Below, piece after piece: positions 15,386-25,527 of a stretch of DNA of 64,000 bases. Position 1 is the stretch's first letter. The number at the start of each line of letters is the position of its first letter. The stretch comes from Flavobacteriales bacterium. GTDB lineage: Bacteria > Bacteroidota > Bacteroidia > Flavobacteriales_D > Parvicellaceae. The notes below the pieces were generated by a model. That model saw nothing but the letters and a program-made list of their open reading frames with translations. It was not told the DNA's origin and searched no databases. The stretch spans positions 1 to 64,000 of the forward strand of contig JADHMB010000002.1 in the NCBI GenBank assembly GCA_016780365.1, given 5' to 3'. The position numbers were made by a program, and so were the translations under genes.

Positions 15386-16663
15386 TTATTTCAGAAGATT
15401 TTTATGATAATTACTTTCATGAATAGTTCCATGAACAAATCCATTTAGTTCAGCACCAAACAAACCAGTATTTTCACTCATAGAGGTATTGTTGTTTTTA
15501 TTATAAATCCATTTCTTATCGGGATTAAATAATGTCATATTAGCTCCATAACCTTCTTTTATGATAGGAACTTCACATTGAAGGATTGTTCGTGGATTTA
15601 TAGACATACATTGTACAATTTTCTCTAGACCAATATATTCTTTAAGATAAGTTAGTGCTAACGGAAAGCAAATCTGGGTACCTATGGATCCAAAAGGGGA
15701 CAAGCTGAACTCAACATTAGTAGTTTCTTTTTCATTGGGTTGATGGTAAGATGTAATTACATCTATCGTTCCATTTTTAACCCCTTCTAAAAGTGCATTT
15801 CTATCTTCTTTTGTTCTAAAAGGTGGAAGTATTTTAAATCTATTGTCAAACTGATTAATAATTTCATCGTCAAATAACAGGTGAAAAATGGATGTTCCAC
15901 AGCTTAAATTATTTTGAGTTTTTTTAGCTACTTCTATATGTTCTAAGCTTTTTTTTGAAGATAAAATATTGAAGTGTAACCTTCCCTCGTGGTATTTATT
16001 AATCAATAGATCTCTATTAACCATAAGTTCTTCAGATAAATCTGGAATTCCTTCCAAACCTAATTTAGTTGAAACAACACCTTCATTTATTAGTCCGTTA
16101 GGTGATATTTTTTCTTCGTAAGGAAAAGAGATTATTAATCCATTAAAGTTCTTTGCATAAAGCAATGCTCTTGAAAAAAGACCGCTATTATGAATTGGTC
16201 GCATATTGTCAGAAAAGGCAAGTGCTCCAGCATTGTACATGTCAAACATTTCTGCCAATTGTTCGCCCTTTAAATCTTTAGAGATTGCTCCAAAGGGAAC
16301 AACATCTATTCCAAAATTTTTAGTAGTGTTTTTGCAGAAAAGAATTTCACTTTTTTTGTCTCTAGCAGGTTGGTAAGTAGGCTGTAGTCCTACACCTGTG
16401 AAACCACCAGATTTTGAGGAAAATAGGCCAGATTCTAGAGTTTCTCTTTGTTCATTTCCAGGCTCGGGAAAATCTACTGAAAAATCGAAAAGACCAGGGC
16501 AAACATGAAGATTGTCTTCTTGAACTGTTTCTGAATTATTTACCTCAATATTGTCTTCAATCTTTTCAATTAATCCATTTTTTAGAAGTATGTCTTTTTT
16601 AGAGTTATTAAACTCTGAATTTGGGTCTATAATATTTACATTTTTAATTAAAAGTGAAGACAT
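15386..16663 (-). CDS. Dihydroorotase homologue lacking the metal ligands
   Basis: A 425-residue amidohydrolase-fold protein clearly related to class I dihydroorotase (GLIEKIEDN, PGLFDFSVDFPEPGNE, SGGFTGVGLQPT, SPFGSIGTQ). The metal ligands are missing: the canonical HxH is Ser62-Val63-Asp64, the HCED motif is ISFPYEE (178-184), the LHICH motif is LHFNI (229-233) and the DHAPH motif is YHQPN (306-310). It therefore should not hydrolyse dihydroorotate by the known mechanism. It may be a structural partner of aspartate transcarbamoylase, as described for inactive DHOase chains elsewhere, or have a new role. It follows the BatA-like gene by one base and precedes the SRP RNA. Confidence 0.82.
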   Translation of the reverse strand: MSSLLIKNVNIIDPNSEFNNSKKDILLKNGLIEKIEDNIEVNNSETVQEDNLHVCPGLFDFSVDFPEPGNEQRETLESGLFSSKSGGFTGVGLQPTYQPARDKKSEILFCKNTTKNFGIDVVPFGAISKDLKGEQLAEMFDMYNAGALAFSDNMRPIHNSGLFSRALLYAKNFNGLIISFPYEEKISPNGLINEGVVSTKLGLEGIPDLSEELMVNRDLLINKYHEGRLHFNILSSKKSLEHIEVAKKTQNNLSCGTSIFHLLFDDEIINQFDNRFKILPPFRTKEDRNALLEGVKNGTIDVITSYHQPNEKETTNVEFSLSPFGSIGTQICFPLALTYLKEYIGLEKIVQCMSINPRTILQCEVPIIKEGYGANMTLFNPDKKWIYNKNNNTSMSENTGLFGAELNGFVHGTIHESNYHKNLLK

Positions 16664-16664
16664 A

Positions 16665-18707
16665 TTATGTTAGTTTTTTAATTATTATGATTTCTAAAAT
16701 TAGGCATATTAAACTTATAAAAATAAAATATATCCAATATTCTAAATTCTTATCATTGTTTTTAATTAGTTCGGGATATTTATTTTGCTTTATGTCCCAA
16801 TAGTGAATTTTATCATTTAAATCTAAATTTTCAAGCTCCGTATTAAGTTCTTTAGAAGAAGAAAATGCCATTTTAGATTCGCTTTTTGAATTGTTTACTG
16901 AAAATCCATTTACCAAACTGTCGTTGTTATATATGAAATAGTGACCAGTGGATTCAATCATGTCCTTAATATACAATGACGACGAACCAGAACTACTTGA
17001 AATTAAAGGGAAAAAAGAGTAAGTAGGCTCACTTAAATCATTGGTAATTTTTATATTTCCATTTTGTTGAATTGCTTGATTAATTTTGAAATTCTCCAAA
17101 TCATTAATTGAAACTTGACTTGTAATGTCGTTCGCAGATTTCTCCTTTATGCGAAGAAGGATAGGTACAAACAAAGCATGTTGGCTGAAATTTGAATATT
17201 CCCTACTTAAATTGGAAGTGAAAAAATAAAAGTCATTATTCTTAAAAGAATATTTACTCAATAAAGGCTCTGCATTACTTAAGTTTATATAATTAATTGG
17301 ATTGTATAAGTTTTGAATTTTAAGGTATTTATTAAAATAGGGTAGGTCTAAATTTTGATTATAATTTGAAAAAATATTTTTAAAAAAACTCAAATCAATA
17401 GATTCAATATCTAATTCTAATTTTAAGTTTATTATTTCAGAACTTTTAATACCAAGAATTTTATATAAATCTTTGTAATCTACATCTACACTAAGAGAAG
17501 GGAAAATTAAAATGCTTTTTCTTTTAGAGGAACTCGATAGCAGTTGGAGGGTTTTTTTATCAATATTTGATAGTTTATTTAAAATTATAAGCTCTGCATT
17601 TAAATCCTGAATAGTAATCCCATTATTAATATCTATATTTTTATAATTGGTTTTCTCAACAGATTTAAACAGTGATTCTATAGATTTATTTGATTTATTT
17701 TCACCCTGGTGGATATTAACTATTGTAAATTTCTCCTCTAGCATATAAGAAAAGAAATATTTATCGTCAAATAATAATTCGTTATTAGGCGGATTTATCA
17801 AGCTAATTAATCCCGATTTTATTCCTTTTTCACTAACAGAATAATCAAATTTTATTTCTTTAGACTCCTTAGGATTAATTTTATTAAAAGATTGGTTTAA
17901 TACCTCACCATTATTTATATTTAATTTGGTTTGAAATTCTACTTCTTCTACTGAATGATTGGTGATTTTAACATTTAAGTTTTCATTGTTGTTGATGGTT
18001 CTATTGTTTTTATTAAACCATACAGAATCAATTGAAATATTCTCGTTGGAAGATGAGCCATATTGAAGAATATTGATGTTTTTTATAATGCTTTTGTCTT
18101 TAATTTTATCCAGATCCAAAGTGTTTTCTTGAAGATCTGTAAACCAAAATGAATTTAATTTTTCAAGATTTAACTGTTCGTGCTGAATCTCTAAAGCCTC
18201 AGAAATGGTTAGTGTTTGAGCAGTTGTTTTTAAATTGATAATTTCTTTTTTAATCTCATTATTATCAATAAAATATTGCTTGTTATTTTTTTTAATATTG
18301 GTGGTTAATACATATTTAGTTTCATCTGGTAAATTATCTATTAATTTTATCGCATCGTCTTTTGCAGATTCAAGGAGTGTTTGGTTTTGGTAACTTCTAC
18401 TCATCGAAAATGAATTGTCTATATATATCCCCACTTTATTTAAATCTTTTAATAGGTCTATTTTTTGATCCTTTTTATATGGGATACAAAAAGCTATAAC
18501 TACAGAGCTTACAAATAAGATTCTAGAAATAAGTAATAGAATATTTTTTAATTGAGATTTTCTTTTTGTTTTCTCTTCTATGCTTTTTAAAAGAGAAACA
18601 TCTGAAAAATAAATGGTTTCGTGTTTTTGTAAATTGAATAGATGGATGAATATTGGGATAATATTCAGAAGTAATGCCCAAAGAAAATCAGGATATAATA
18701 GACTCAT
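16665..18707 (-). CDS. BatA-like membrane protein with VWA-type MIDAS
   Basis: A 680-residue protein beginning with the BatA N-terminal double-helix domain (LYPDFLWALLLNIIPIFIHL, then KRKSQLKNILLLISRILFV). A VWA-like region follows from about residue 90, with the MIDAS motif DNSFS in IYIDNSFSMSRS. The middle is a long beta-rich extracytoplasmic part and the C-terminus is one more helix (YWIYFIFISLICLILEIIII). Related proteins in Bacteroidota are conserved but poorly characterised. A similar protein is encoded at 25528-27597. One base separates it from the dihydroorotase homologue, so they are probably co-transcribed. Confidence 0.8.
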   Translation of the reverse strand: MSLLYPDFLWALLLNIIPIFIHLFNLQKHETIYFSDVSLLKSIEEKTKRKSQLKNILLLISRILFVSSVVIAFCIPYKKDQKIDLLKDLNKVGIYIDNSFSMSRSYQNQTLLESAKDDAIKLIDNLPDETKYVLTTNIKKNNKQYFIDNNEIKKEIINLKTTAQTLTISEALEIQHEQLNLEKLNSFWFTDLQENTLDLDKIKDKSIIKNINILQYGSSSNENISIDSVWFNKNNRTINNNENLNVKITNHSVEEVEFQTKLNINNGEVLNQSFNKINPKESKEIKFDYSVSEKGIKSGLISLINPPNNELLFDDKYFFSYMLEEKFTIVNIHQGENKSNKSIESLFKSVEKTNYKNIDINNGITIQDLNAELIILNKLSNIDKKTLQLLSSSSKRKSILIFPSLSVDVDYKDLYKILGIKSSEIINLKLELDIESIDLSFFKNIFSNYNQNLDLPYFNKYLKIQNLYNPINYINLSNAEPLLSKYSFKNNDFYFFTSNLSREYSNFSQHALFVPILLRIKEKSANDITSQVSINDLENFKINQAIQQNGNIKITNDLSEPTYSFFPLISSSSGSSSLYIKDMIESTGHYFIYNNDSLVNGFSVNNSKSESKMAFSSSKELNTELENLDLNDKIHYWDIKQNKYPELIKNNDKNLEYWIYFIFISLICLILEIIIIKKLT

Positions 18708-18738
18708 TAAAGCACGAATTTAGTCAATATAATTTGAT

Positions 18739-19506
18739 TTAAAACTCTTTGGATTCAATTCCCATTCCAAAAAGTGCAAAATCATATTTTACGGGATCTT
18801 TATAATCTAATTTTCGCAATGAAATATCCAGCTCTTCAACTGCCTTCCAATCATTTTGTTCTCTTTTCAAAAGATTAAATTCTCTAGCAGATCTTCCACT
18901 ATGAATATCTAGTGGACAGGATAGCTTTGATGGACTTATTTTATTCCATATCCCAAAATCTACCCCTTTGTCGTCCTTTCTAACCATCCATCTTAAAAAC
19001 ATATTTATTCTTTTAGCTGCAGATCCTTTAATAGGGTTTGCAACATGTTTTTTAGTTCTAATTTCATGATGCTCTCCCAAAAATTCTTTTCTAAAATTCA
19101 CAATTGCTTCAAATGAATTTTTGTTTTTTTTAAAATCAGGAGCAAATAACTCTTCTAACGAACCAAACCTTTTATATATTTTTTGAAGTCTTAAAATAAA
19201 AAATTGTAAATCAAAAGCATTAAATGTTCTATGCTTAAAATCATTTAATAAATTCAGTTCATTTTCATTGAAATTTTTTACAAATTTAAAAGGTTCATTA
19301 TCCATTATTTTTAATAGATTTTCTCCGCTTTTTATAATTGACTTTCTATTTCCCCAAGAAAGGGTAGCTATTATTAATCCAAATATTTCAATGTCTTTTT
19401 GTTCGGAAAATCTATGAACAAGTCCGATTGGGTCGGGTTTAATAAAAGTGGAGTTGTTGTACTTTTCTACAAAATAATCAAGCTTTTCTTTAGTTTCTTG
19501 TTTCAT
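18739..19506 (-). CDS. TIGR02757 (DUF2400) family protein
   Basis: A 255-residue soluble protein with the family pattern: DPIGLVHRFSEQKDIEIFGL, ATLSWGNRKSI, KHRTFNAFDLQFF, KGSAAKRINMFLRWMVRKDD and PLDIHSGRSAREFNLL. The helix-hairpin-like layout and the late conserved Asp hint at a DNA glycosylase-related fold, but no function has been established to my knowledge. I use ATG 19506; the frame extends to TTG 19524, adding six residues. Confidence 0.88.
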   Translation of the reverse strand: MKQETKEKLDYFVEKYNNSTFIKPDPIGLVHRFSEQKDIEIFGLIIATLSWGNRKSIIKSGENLLKIMDNEPFKFVKNFNENELNLLNDFKHRTFNAFDLQFFILRLQKIYKRFGSLEELFAPDFKKNKNSFEAIVNFRKEFLGEHHEIRTKKHVANPIKGSAAKRINMFLRWMVRKDDKGVDFGIWNKISPSKLSCPLDIHSGRSAREFNLLKREQNDWKAVEELDISLRKLDYKDPVKYDFALFGMGIESKEF

Positions 19507-19530
19507 AAAAAAGATATTATTCAAAAAAAA

Positions 19531-22140
19531 TTAATCTTCCCACTTAATAAAGGATTTAATTGAGCTTTTCCCACTTTGAAAAAGTTGAACAATATAAATT
19601 CCAGAACTTAATTTTTTGGTTGGTAATAATGTATGGTAGCCATCTAACTTTGAGGATAACATAACTTCACCTAAAGGGTTGTAAATTGTTACAAATGAAT
19701 GATTACTATTATAACTCTTAAAAAATATATTGATATTCGATCCAGTTGGATTTGGATAAAGTTCAAATTCTAATAAATCAGTTTTAGATATTGAAGCAGG
19801 GGCATTTAACCCTTCAAATACTTTAATATTATCTAAATATAAATTATTTCCAGCTCTGTTAGTTGTTTCAAATTTAACTAAAATCTCTTCGTTAGATAAA
19901 CTAGAAAGATCAATAGTATCGTTTCTCCAATGAGTAAAATATTCAGGAACAAAATCAAAAGAAGATGTGTCAAAAGTGCTAAGATCGTAACCATGCTTTT
20001 GGTAAACCAAATAGTCATAAGACAATCCACAATTATTGGAGACAAATACCTTAAGGGTGTCATTTAAAAATCCTGAAGCACTCCTTTTCTGATATGCAAT
20101 ATCAAATGTTAAAAATAAATCATTTGATGAAGAAAGGCTTATTTTTGGAGTTACAAGACCATCTTTCTGGTTGTTTCTAGGAGCGTAAGAAAATAGCTTT
20201 ATGCAAGCCGATTGATCGCTCCACGGTAAGCCACTGGTAGAATCAACTCCCCATGTTTTGTCAAGATCTATATTTTCAATAATCCATGTGGTGTCGTTGA
20301 TGCCATTTTCAAAATCCTCTATAAATGGAAGTGTTGTTATTTCCTTTATAATTGAAAATCTTAGGATGGTACTGTTATTAAAGTAATCATATTCATTAAA
20401 GGAATTTCCTAGATTAGCCAATACTTGTATTTCGTTTTTACCAGAACTTAAACCACTTAAAACTGGAAGAGTAAAGCTGGAAGTAGAATTTGGAGCTAAA
20501 CTTCCCGTCCAAGTATTATTTAGAATAGTATCTCCATTAATTTTTAAAGTAAACTCAATATTGGTAATTGTAAAATCTCCAAGATTTTTAAAAAATACTG
20601 TTGGGGTAAATGTATTTTCACAAGTATTTTCCCTAAAATTAGGTATAGTAAGAGAATCAAGATGAAGATCATAAATCATACTTGAAGGGTCAACTGGAGT
20701 ATGGATTTGGCTTAAATGTAGAAATGCTGCATAAACATCTATCATCCCCATTCCGTAAACGTTGTCTTCACCAGCAACACCTAAATCCACAGCAGATAAA
20801 TAAAGTGCCCAAAGTAGTTCTTCTCCAGAAAGGAAAGGAAAAGCTTCTTTTAATAGTAAAATGGCTCCCGAAACATGAGGTGCAGCCATACTAGTGCCAG
20901 AAATTGTATTAAAATTATTTTGTTCCCATGCTGATCTTACATTCTGACCTGGTGCTACAACTTCAGGATGAATAGCTAATGATCCCGAAGCAGAACACTG
21001 AGAAGGTCCTCTTGTAGAAAAATTTGATATTGGATAAGGAAAAGAAATATTCCCATTAACACTCCCAACACAGAATGTATTAACTTCTGAAGTGTTTATT
21101 CTTTGTGGAGAATTTACACTAGAATTACTTGGACCCGAATTACCTCCAGAAAAAACATTTGCAATTCCAGCCGCTTCAATTGCATTCATAAGATTTACAA
21201 CAAAACCTTGACAGTGAATGGTGTCATTTCCATCATACCATCGCCAACTATTATTTATCACATCTGGAACATCCTCTGTTGTAGAAGTGTCATTATCTGG
21301 ATTCAATGCCCATTGAAAGGCCTCTATCATATTAACAATAGGAGGGAGTGCTTGTACAGTCGAGGTAACAAAATCATTTGCAATCCAATAAGAACCAAAA
21401 GCAACTCCTATGGTGTCGTTAGTGGACTCTACTAATCCTGCAATAGTTCCCAAAGTATGCGTTCCATGATTTTGAATAGAGCCATTAGGAAATGTATTAA
21501 AATAACCAATCCAACTTTGTTGCATTGGAAACCTATCCCCGACAAATCTATTACTAAATGCTGGATGATTTGGCCAAACTCCTGTGTCATAATTATAAGC
21601 TAATCTTCCTCTTCCAGTATAGCCAAGCGCCCACATAGCAGGTGCGTTTATTGCAATTAAACCATTTTCAACTCCGTTGGGAGTTCTGTTATTGTCTGCG
21701 GATTCCTTAAAATCGTCATGGGCGATAAATTGGTTATTTTCAATTTTAATGGATGAAATATTAGAAAATTGCAACAATTTTTCAATTGTTGCCGCATCTA
21801 CTTGAGCAACAATAATGTTTACAATCCAAAATGAATGATAATAGGTTTTAGATGAAGTTTGTTTTTTTAAGAAATCTATTACAAATTCTTGGGACTTAAC
21901 AGCTTGCTCTTTTAAAAGCCTATTAACAAATTTTGGACGTTGATTAACTGGCGTTTGTTGGTCTTTAAATTGTTGATTTAGCTTGAAACAATCAATATTA
22001 TCCTTGAATTCGATACGAATAGGAATTAGTTTTCCAGGATTATCTTCTACCCAACTATCTATTTCTTTAAATCCAATCTCTTGGTTATATGCATGAAGGA
22101 AAGTAACTAATAATGTGAAAAAAAATATTATTTTTTTCAT
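19531..22140 (-). CDS. Secreted S8 subtilisin-like protease with T9SS type A sorting domain
   Basis: An 869-residue exported protease. Residues 1-18 are a signal peptide. A propeptide (about 20-145) precedes the catalytic domain with Asp185 (NYDTGVW), His225 (NHGTHTLG), the oxyanion Asn334 (GGNSG) and Ser417 (SGTSMAAPHVSG). The later part is beta-rich, with a CARDB-like segment (about 500-600) and a jelly-roll-like region containing DLFLTFDIAY and NNLYLDNIKVF. The last 80 residues are a type A sorting domain (LLEFELYPNPTGSNINIFF, then GIYIVQLF), so export is through the type IX system. Likely role: extracellular protein degradation. Confidence 0.93.
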   Translation of the reverse strand: MKKIIFFFTLLVTFLHAYNQEIGFKEIDSWVEDNPGKLIPIRIEFKDNIDCFKLNQQFKDQQTPVNQRPKFVNRLLKEQAVKSQEFVIDFLKKQTSSKTYYHSFWIVNIIVAQVDAATIEKLLQFSNISSIKIENNQFIAHDDFKESADNNRTPNGVENGLIAINAPAMWALGYTGRGRLAYNYDTGVWPNHPAFSNRFVGDRFPMQQSWIGYFNTFPNGSIQNHGTHTLGTIAGLVESTNDTIGVAFGSYWIANDFVTSTVQALPPIVNMIEAFQWALNPDNDTSTTEDVPDVINNSWRWYDGNDTIHCQGFVVNLMNAIEAAGIANVFSGGNSGPSNSSVNSPQRINTSEVNTFCVGSVNGNISFPYPISNFSTRGPSQCSASGSLAIHPEVVAPGQNVRSAWEQNNFNTISGTSMAAPHVSGAILLLKEAFPFLSGEELLWALYLSAVDLGVAGEDNVYGMGMIDVYAAFLHLSQIHTPVDPSSMIYDLHLDSLTIPNFRENTCENTFTPTVFFKNLGDFTITNIEFTLKINGDTILNNTWTGSLAPNSTSSFTLPVLSGLSSGKNEIQVLANLGNSFNEYDYFNNSTILRFSIIKEITTLPFIEDFENGINDTTWIIENIDLDKTWGVDSTSGLPWSDQSACIKLFSYAPRNNQKDGLVTPKISLSSSNDLFLTFDIAYQKRSASGFLNDTLKVFVSNNCGLSYDYLVYQKHGYDLSTFDTSSFDFVPEYFTHWRNDTIDLSSLSNEEILVKFETTNRAGNNLYLDNIKVFEGLNAPASISKTDLLEFELYPNPTGSNINIFFKSYNSNHSFVTIYNPLGEVMLSSKLDGYHTLLPTKKLSSGIYIVQLFQSGKSSIKSFIKWED

Positions 22141-22145
22141 AACTG

Positions 22146-24575
22146 TTAGAAAATACTTGGATACAACTTGGGATTGCTTTCATGCATTAGGTTGTATATG
22201 GCTTCTGTAATGTCATTTAGACTTGGTTTTGAGAAATAATCACCATCAGTTCCATAAGCTGGTCTATGATCCTTTGCAGTTAATGTTACTGGTTGAGAAT
22301 CCAAATGGAAATATCCTCTTTGTTTATTAATTACTTGGTCTAACATAAAAGCAGTTGCTCCACCAGGAACATCTTCATCAATAAAAATAATCTTATTCGT
22401 TTTTTCTAAAGACTTACTAATTAAATGATTTATATCAAAAGGAATAAGTGTCTGTACGTCAATTAGTTCACATGATATACTGTAGTTTTTTAATTCTTTT
22501 ACAGCTTGTTGACAAATATTAAAAGTGGAACCATAACTTACTACTGTAATATCTTTTCCTTCTGAAACAATTTCAGGAATTCCAATTGGGGTTGTAAACT
22601 CTCCGTAGTTTTCTGGTTCATTTTCTTTTATCCTGTACGCATTCAAACATTCAATAACCAATGCTGGATCATCTGATTTAATTAATGTATTGTAAAATCC
22701 AGCAGCTTTTACCATGTTTCTAGGTACACAAACTATGATCCCTCTCAACAAATTAATGATTCCACCTAATGGAGAACCCGCATGCCATATTCCTTCAAGT
22801 CTGTGGCCTCTTGTTCTAACAATTAGAGGACACTTTTGGGTCCCTTTTGTTCTGTAGGCCAAAGTTGCTAAATCATCACTCATAATTTGAATACAATAAA
22901 GTAGATAATCTAGATATTGTATTTCAGCAATTGGTCTGAGTCCTCTTAAAGCCATTCCTATTCCTTGGCCAATAATTGTAGTTTCTCTTATTCCAGTATC
23001 AAAAACTCTAAGCTCACCAAATTCGTCCTGCATTCCCTCCATTACTTGGTTAACTCCACCAATAATTCCGGTATCTTCTCCAAAAGTTAAAAGCTCTGGA
23101 AATTGACTAAAAAGTTTTTGAAAATTATTTTTTAAAATCACTCTTCCATCTACTTTATTATTAGAGAATACAACATCTAATGGTTTAACTTTTAGAGCAG
23201 AATAATTTGTTTCAGTGTATAAATTAGAGTTGTAATTGTCAAACTCAGTCTCTTGTTGCGCTTTAAACCACTGGATAGCAGCTAATTTCTCGTTGGACTT
23301 TTCTCCTCTTGAAATTAATAAAGTCTTTCTAAAACTTGAAAAAATATCTTTTTTAATAGGTTCTCTTATTTTTTCTAAGTCGTTTACTATTTGAAGTATT
23401 TCTGATTTTTTAGAACTTTTACTGGCAATATTTTTTAGATGTAAAGTACATTCATTCAAGCTTTCTTTAATTGGGTTTAAAAACTCTGTCCAAGCCAACT
23501 TCGCTAGTCTTTTCACTTCGTTTTTACTATCTATTTCTATGGTTTCTAAATCTGCTAAGGTGCATATTGGCTTTCCAGTTGCATTTTCATTGCTAAGAAT
23601 CCATTTTTTAAATTGAACTATACAGTCGTATTCTTTTTCCCAAGCTAATCTTTCGCTAGACTTGTATCTTTCATGTGATCCAGAGGTTGAATGTCCTTGT
23701 GGTTGGGTGATTTCTTCGACATGTACCAAAGCTGGCTTATGGTGTTCTCTAGAAAAATTAACAGCTTCTTGGTAGGTGCTGTATAATTCAGCATAATTCC
23801 ATCCATTACATTTGAAAATTTTCAAACCGTTGGACTGGTTCTTAATTTCAAAACCAGATAAAGCAGTAGAAATACTTTCTTTAGTAGTTTGGTATTTTTT
23901 TTCTACAGATATCCCATATCCGTCGTCCCAAACAGACATCACTAGTGGGATTTCTAAAACACAAGCTGCATTCATGGATTCCCAGAAGACACCTTCTGAA
24001 GTACTAGCATCTCCTATAGTTCCGAAGGCAACTTCATTTCCATTATTTGAAAAGTTATTAAAATCCTTTAATTCTTTATTTTGTCTGTAAATCTTAGATG
24101 CTAATCCTAATCCTACTAGACGTGGCATTTGTGCACCAGTACAAGAAATATCAGAAGAGGTGTTTTTTTTGTCTGATAAATTAAGCCAATTCCCATCCTT
24201 ATCAACAGATTTTGTAGAAAAATGTCCACCCATTTGTCTACCAGCTGAGTTTGGTTCTTTTTCCAAATCTGTATGTGCATATAGCCCAGCAAAAAATTCT
24301 TGGACAGTAAGCTCCCCAATTGCCATCATGAATGTTTGGTCTCTGTAATAGCCAGATCTAAAATCTCCTTTGTTGAAGAATTTGGACATTACTAGTTGTG
24401 CTAGTTCTTTTCCATCTCCAAAAATTCCAAATTTCGCCTTTCCTGTAAGAACTTCTTTTCTTCCCAGCAAAGAGGCTTCTCTGCTCATACAAATTATACG
24501 ATAGTCGTTGAGAACTTGACTAATAAACTGTTCTTTATTTAAATCTATACTTTTAATTGTAGTATTATTTGGCAT
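22146..24575 (-). CDS. Fused E1 alpha/beta subunit of a branched-chain-type 2-oxo acid dehydrogenase
   Basis: An 809-residue thiamine-diphosphate enzyme joining the E1 alpha (about 1-400) and E1 beta (about 460-809) chains, which are separate in many bacteria. The alpha part has YYRDQTFMMAIGE, the ThDP/Mg motif GDASTSEGVFWESMNAA, and QGHSTSGSHERYKS. The beta part has ITFGEDTGIIGGVNQVMEG-like segments, GIRETTIIGQGIGMALRGL and PAYGTDGDYFSKPS. Expected role: decarboxylation of 2-oxo acids from Val/Leu/Ile for acyl-CoA. I use ATG 24575, not the upstream TTG 24617, because a TATTTTTG box lies at 24596-24603. E2 and E3 genes are not in the window. Confidence 0.9.
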   Translation of the reverse strand: MPNNTTIKSIDLNKEQFISQVLNDYRIICMSREASLLGRKEVLTGKAKFGIFGDGKELAQLVMSKFFNKGDFRSGYYRDQTFMMAIGELTVQEFFAGLYAHTDLEKEPNSAGRQMGGHFSTKSVDKDGNWLNLSDKKNTSSDISCTGAQMPRLVGLGLASKIYRQNKELKDFNNFSNNGNEVAFGTIGDASTSEGVFWESMNAACVLEIPLVMSVWDDGYGISVEKKYQTTKESISTALSGFEIKNQSNGLKIFKCNGWNYAELYSTYQEAVNFSREHHKPALVHVEEITQPQGHSTSGSHERYKSSERLAWEKEYDCIVQFKKWILSNENATGKPICTLADLETIEIDSKNEVKRLAKLAWTEFLNPIKESLNECTLHLKNIASKSSKKSEILQIVNDLEKIREPIKKDIFSSFRKTLLISRGEKSNEKLAAIQWFKAQQETEFDNYNSNLYTETNYSALKVKPLDVVFSNNKVDGRVILKNNFQKLFSQFPELLTFGEDTGIIGGVNQVMEGMQDEFGELRVFDTGIRETTIIGQGIGMALRGLRPIAEIQYLDYLLYCIQIMSDDLATLAYRTKGTQKCPLIVRTRGHRLEGIWHAGSPLGGIINLLRGIIVCVPRNMVKAAGFYNTLIKSDDPALVIECLNAYRIKENEPENYGEFTTPIGIPEIVSEGKDITVVSYGSTFNICQQAVKELKNYSISCELIDVQTLIPFDINHLISKSLEKTNKIIFIDEDVPGGATAFMLDQVINKQRGYFHLDSQPVTLTAKDHRPAYGTDGDYFSKPSLNDITEAIYNLMHESNPKLYPSIF

Positions 24576-24595
24576 TAAGATTTTTAGAATTTTTA

Positions 24596-24603
24596 CAAAA
24601 ATA
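24596..24603 (-). promoter_or_regulatory. -7-like box upstream of the fused E1 gene (TATTTTTG)
   Basis: TATTTTTG on the minus strand fits TAnnTTTG. Transcription would start about 15 bases before ATG 24575, which argues against the TTG start further upstream. No TTG is seen at the expected -33 spacing. Confidence 0.35.
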
Positions 24604-24726
24604 ACACTATTAAACAATTAAAAAAGTTGCATATTAAATTAATGATTTTAAAAGCGTAGATTCTACACATAAAAAACATGATTGTTGCAATAAGAATAAA
24701 AATAATATAAATCTTAAATACCTTAT

Positions 24727-24754
24727 TTGTGAGAAATTAGATTGTGTATATTTG
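24727..24754 (+). promoter_or_regulatory. fabG promoter: TTG - 17 bases - TATATTTG
   Basis: TTG at 24727-24729 and TATATTTG at 24747-24754 match both halves of the Bacteroidota sigma-A promoter with a 17-base spacer. Transcription would begin about 24759, giving a leader of some 12 bases before the fabG ATG at 24771. Confidence 0.65.
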
Positions 24755-24770
24755 AATAAAGAATTAAAAA

Positions 24771-25517
24771 ATGAAATTATTAGAAGGTAAAACTGCAATT
24801 ATAACCGGTGGAAGTAGAGGAATTGGCAAAGGAATAGCTTTGGTTTTTGCCCAACATGGTGCAAATGTTGCTTTTACCTATAGTTCTTCTGTGGAATCTG
24901 CTAATTCTTTAGAAAAAGAGTTAAGTAATTATGGAGTAAAAGTAAAAAGTTTCCAAAGTAATGCTGCTGACTATAAAGAATCACAAGATTTGGTTGAAAA
25001 TGTCTTATCAGATTTTGGTTCTATTGATGTTTTAGTAAACAACGCTGGAATTACTAAGGATAATTTATTAATGAGAATGGGTGAAGAAGATTTTGATAAA
25101 GTTATCGAAGTGAATCTAAAGTCTGTTTTTAATATGACCAAAGCTGTACAAAGAACAATGCTCAAACAACGAAAAGGGTCCATAATTAATATGAGTTCAG
25201 TTGTTGGAGTAAAAGGAAATGCTGGACAATCAAATTATGCTGCTTCTAAGGCTGGAATTATTGGATTTTCTAAATCTGTTGCCCTTGAATTAGGGTCTAG
25301 AAATATTAGAAGTAATGTAATTGCTCCTGGTTTTATTGAAACTGAAATGACTGCAAAGTTAGATGAGAAAACCGTAGATGTTTGGAGAAATGCAATTCCA
25401 CTTAAAAGAGGCGGTTCACCAGAAGATATTGCCAATGCTTGTGTTTTCTTGGCAAGTGATCTAAGTGCTTATGTAACTGGTCAGACTTTAAATGTTGATG
25501 GTGGCATGTTAACCTAA
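24771..25517 (+). CDS. fabG: 3-oxoacyl-[ACP] reductase
   Basis: A 248-residue short-chain dehydrogenase that reduces 3-oxoacyl-ACP with NADPH in each round of fatty acid elongation. Motifs: cofactor loop TGGSRGIG (12-19), NNAG (90-93), catalytic Ser142/143, Tyr156 and Lys160 in SNYAASKAG, the PGFIETEM segment, and the C-terminal GQTLNVDGGM. Length and motifs are those of FabG itself. It diverges from the E1 gene and precedes a BatA-like gene by 10 bases. Confidence 0.94.
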   Translation: MKLLEGKTAIITGGSRGIGKGIALVFAQHGANVAFTYSSSVESANSLEKELSNYGVKVKSFQSNAADYKESQDLVENVLSDFGSIDVLVNNAGITKDNLLMRMGEEDFDKVIEVNLKSVFNMTKAVQRTMLKQRKGSIINMSSVVGVKGNAGQSNYAASKAGIIGFSKSVALELGSRNIRSNVIAPGFIETEMTAKLDEKTVDVWRNAIPLKRGGSPEDIANACVFLASDLSAYVTGQTLNVDGGMLT

Positions 25518-25527
25518 CTTATTTTAG

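Noticed and set aside
21103..21435. Open frame of 110 codons on the plus strand
   Set aside because: It lies opposite the catalytic domain of the subtilase.
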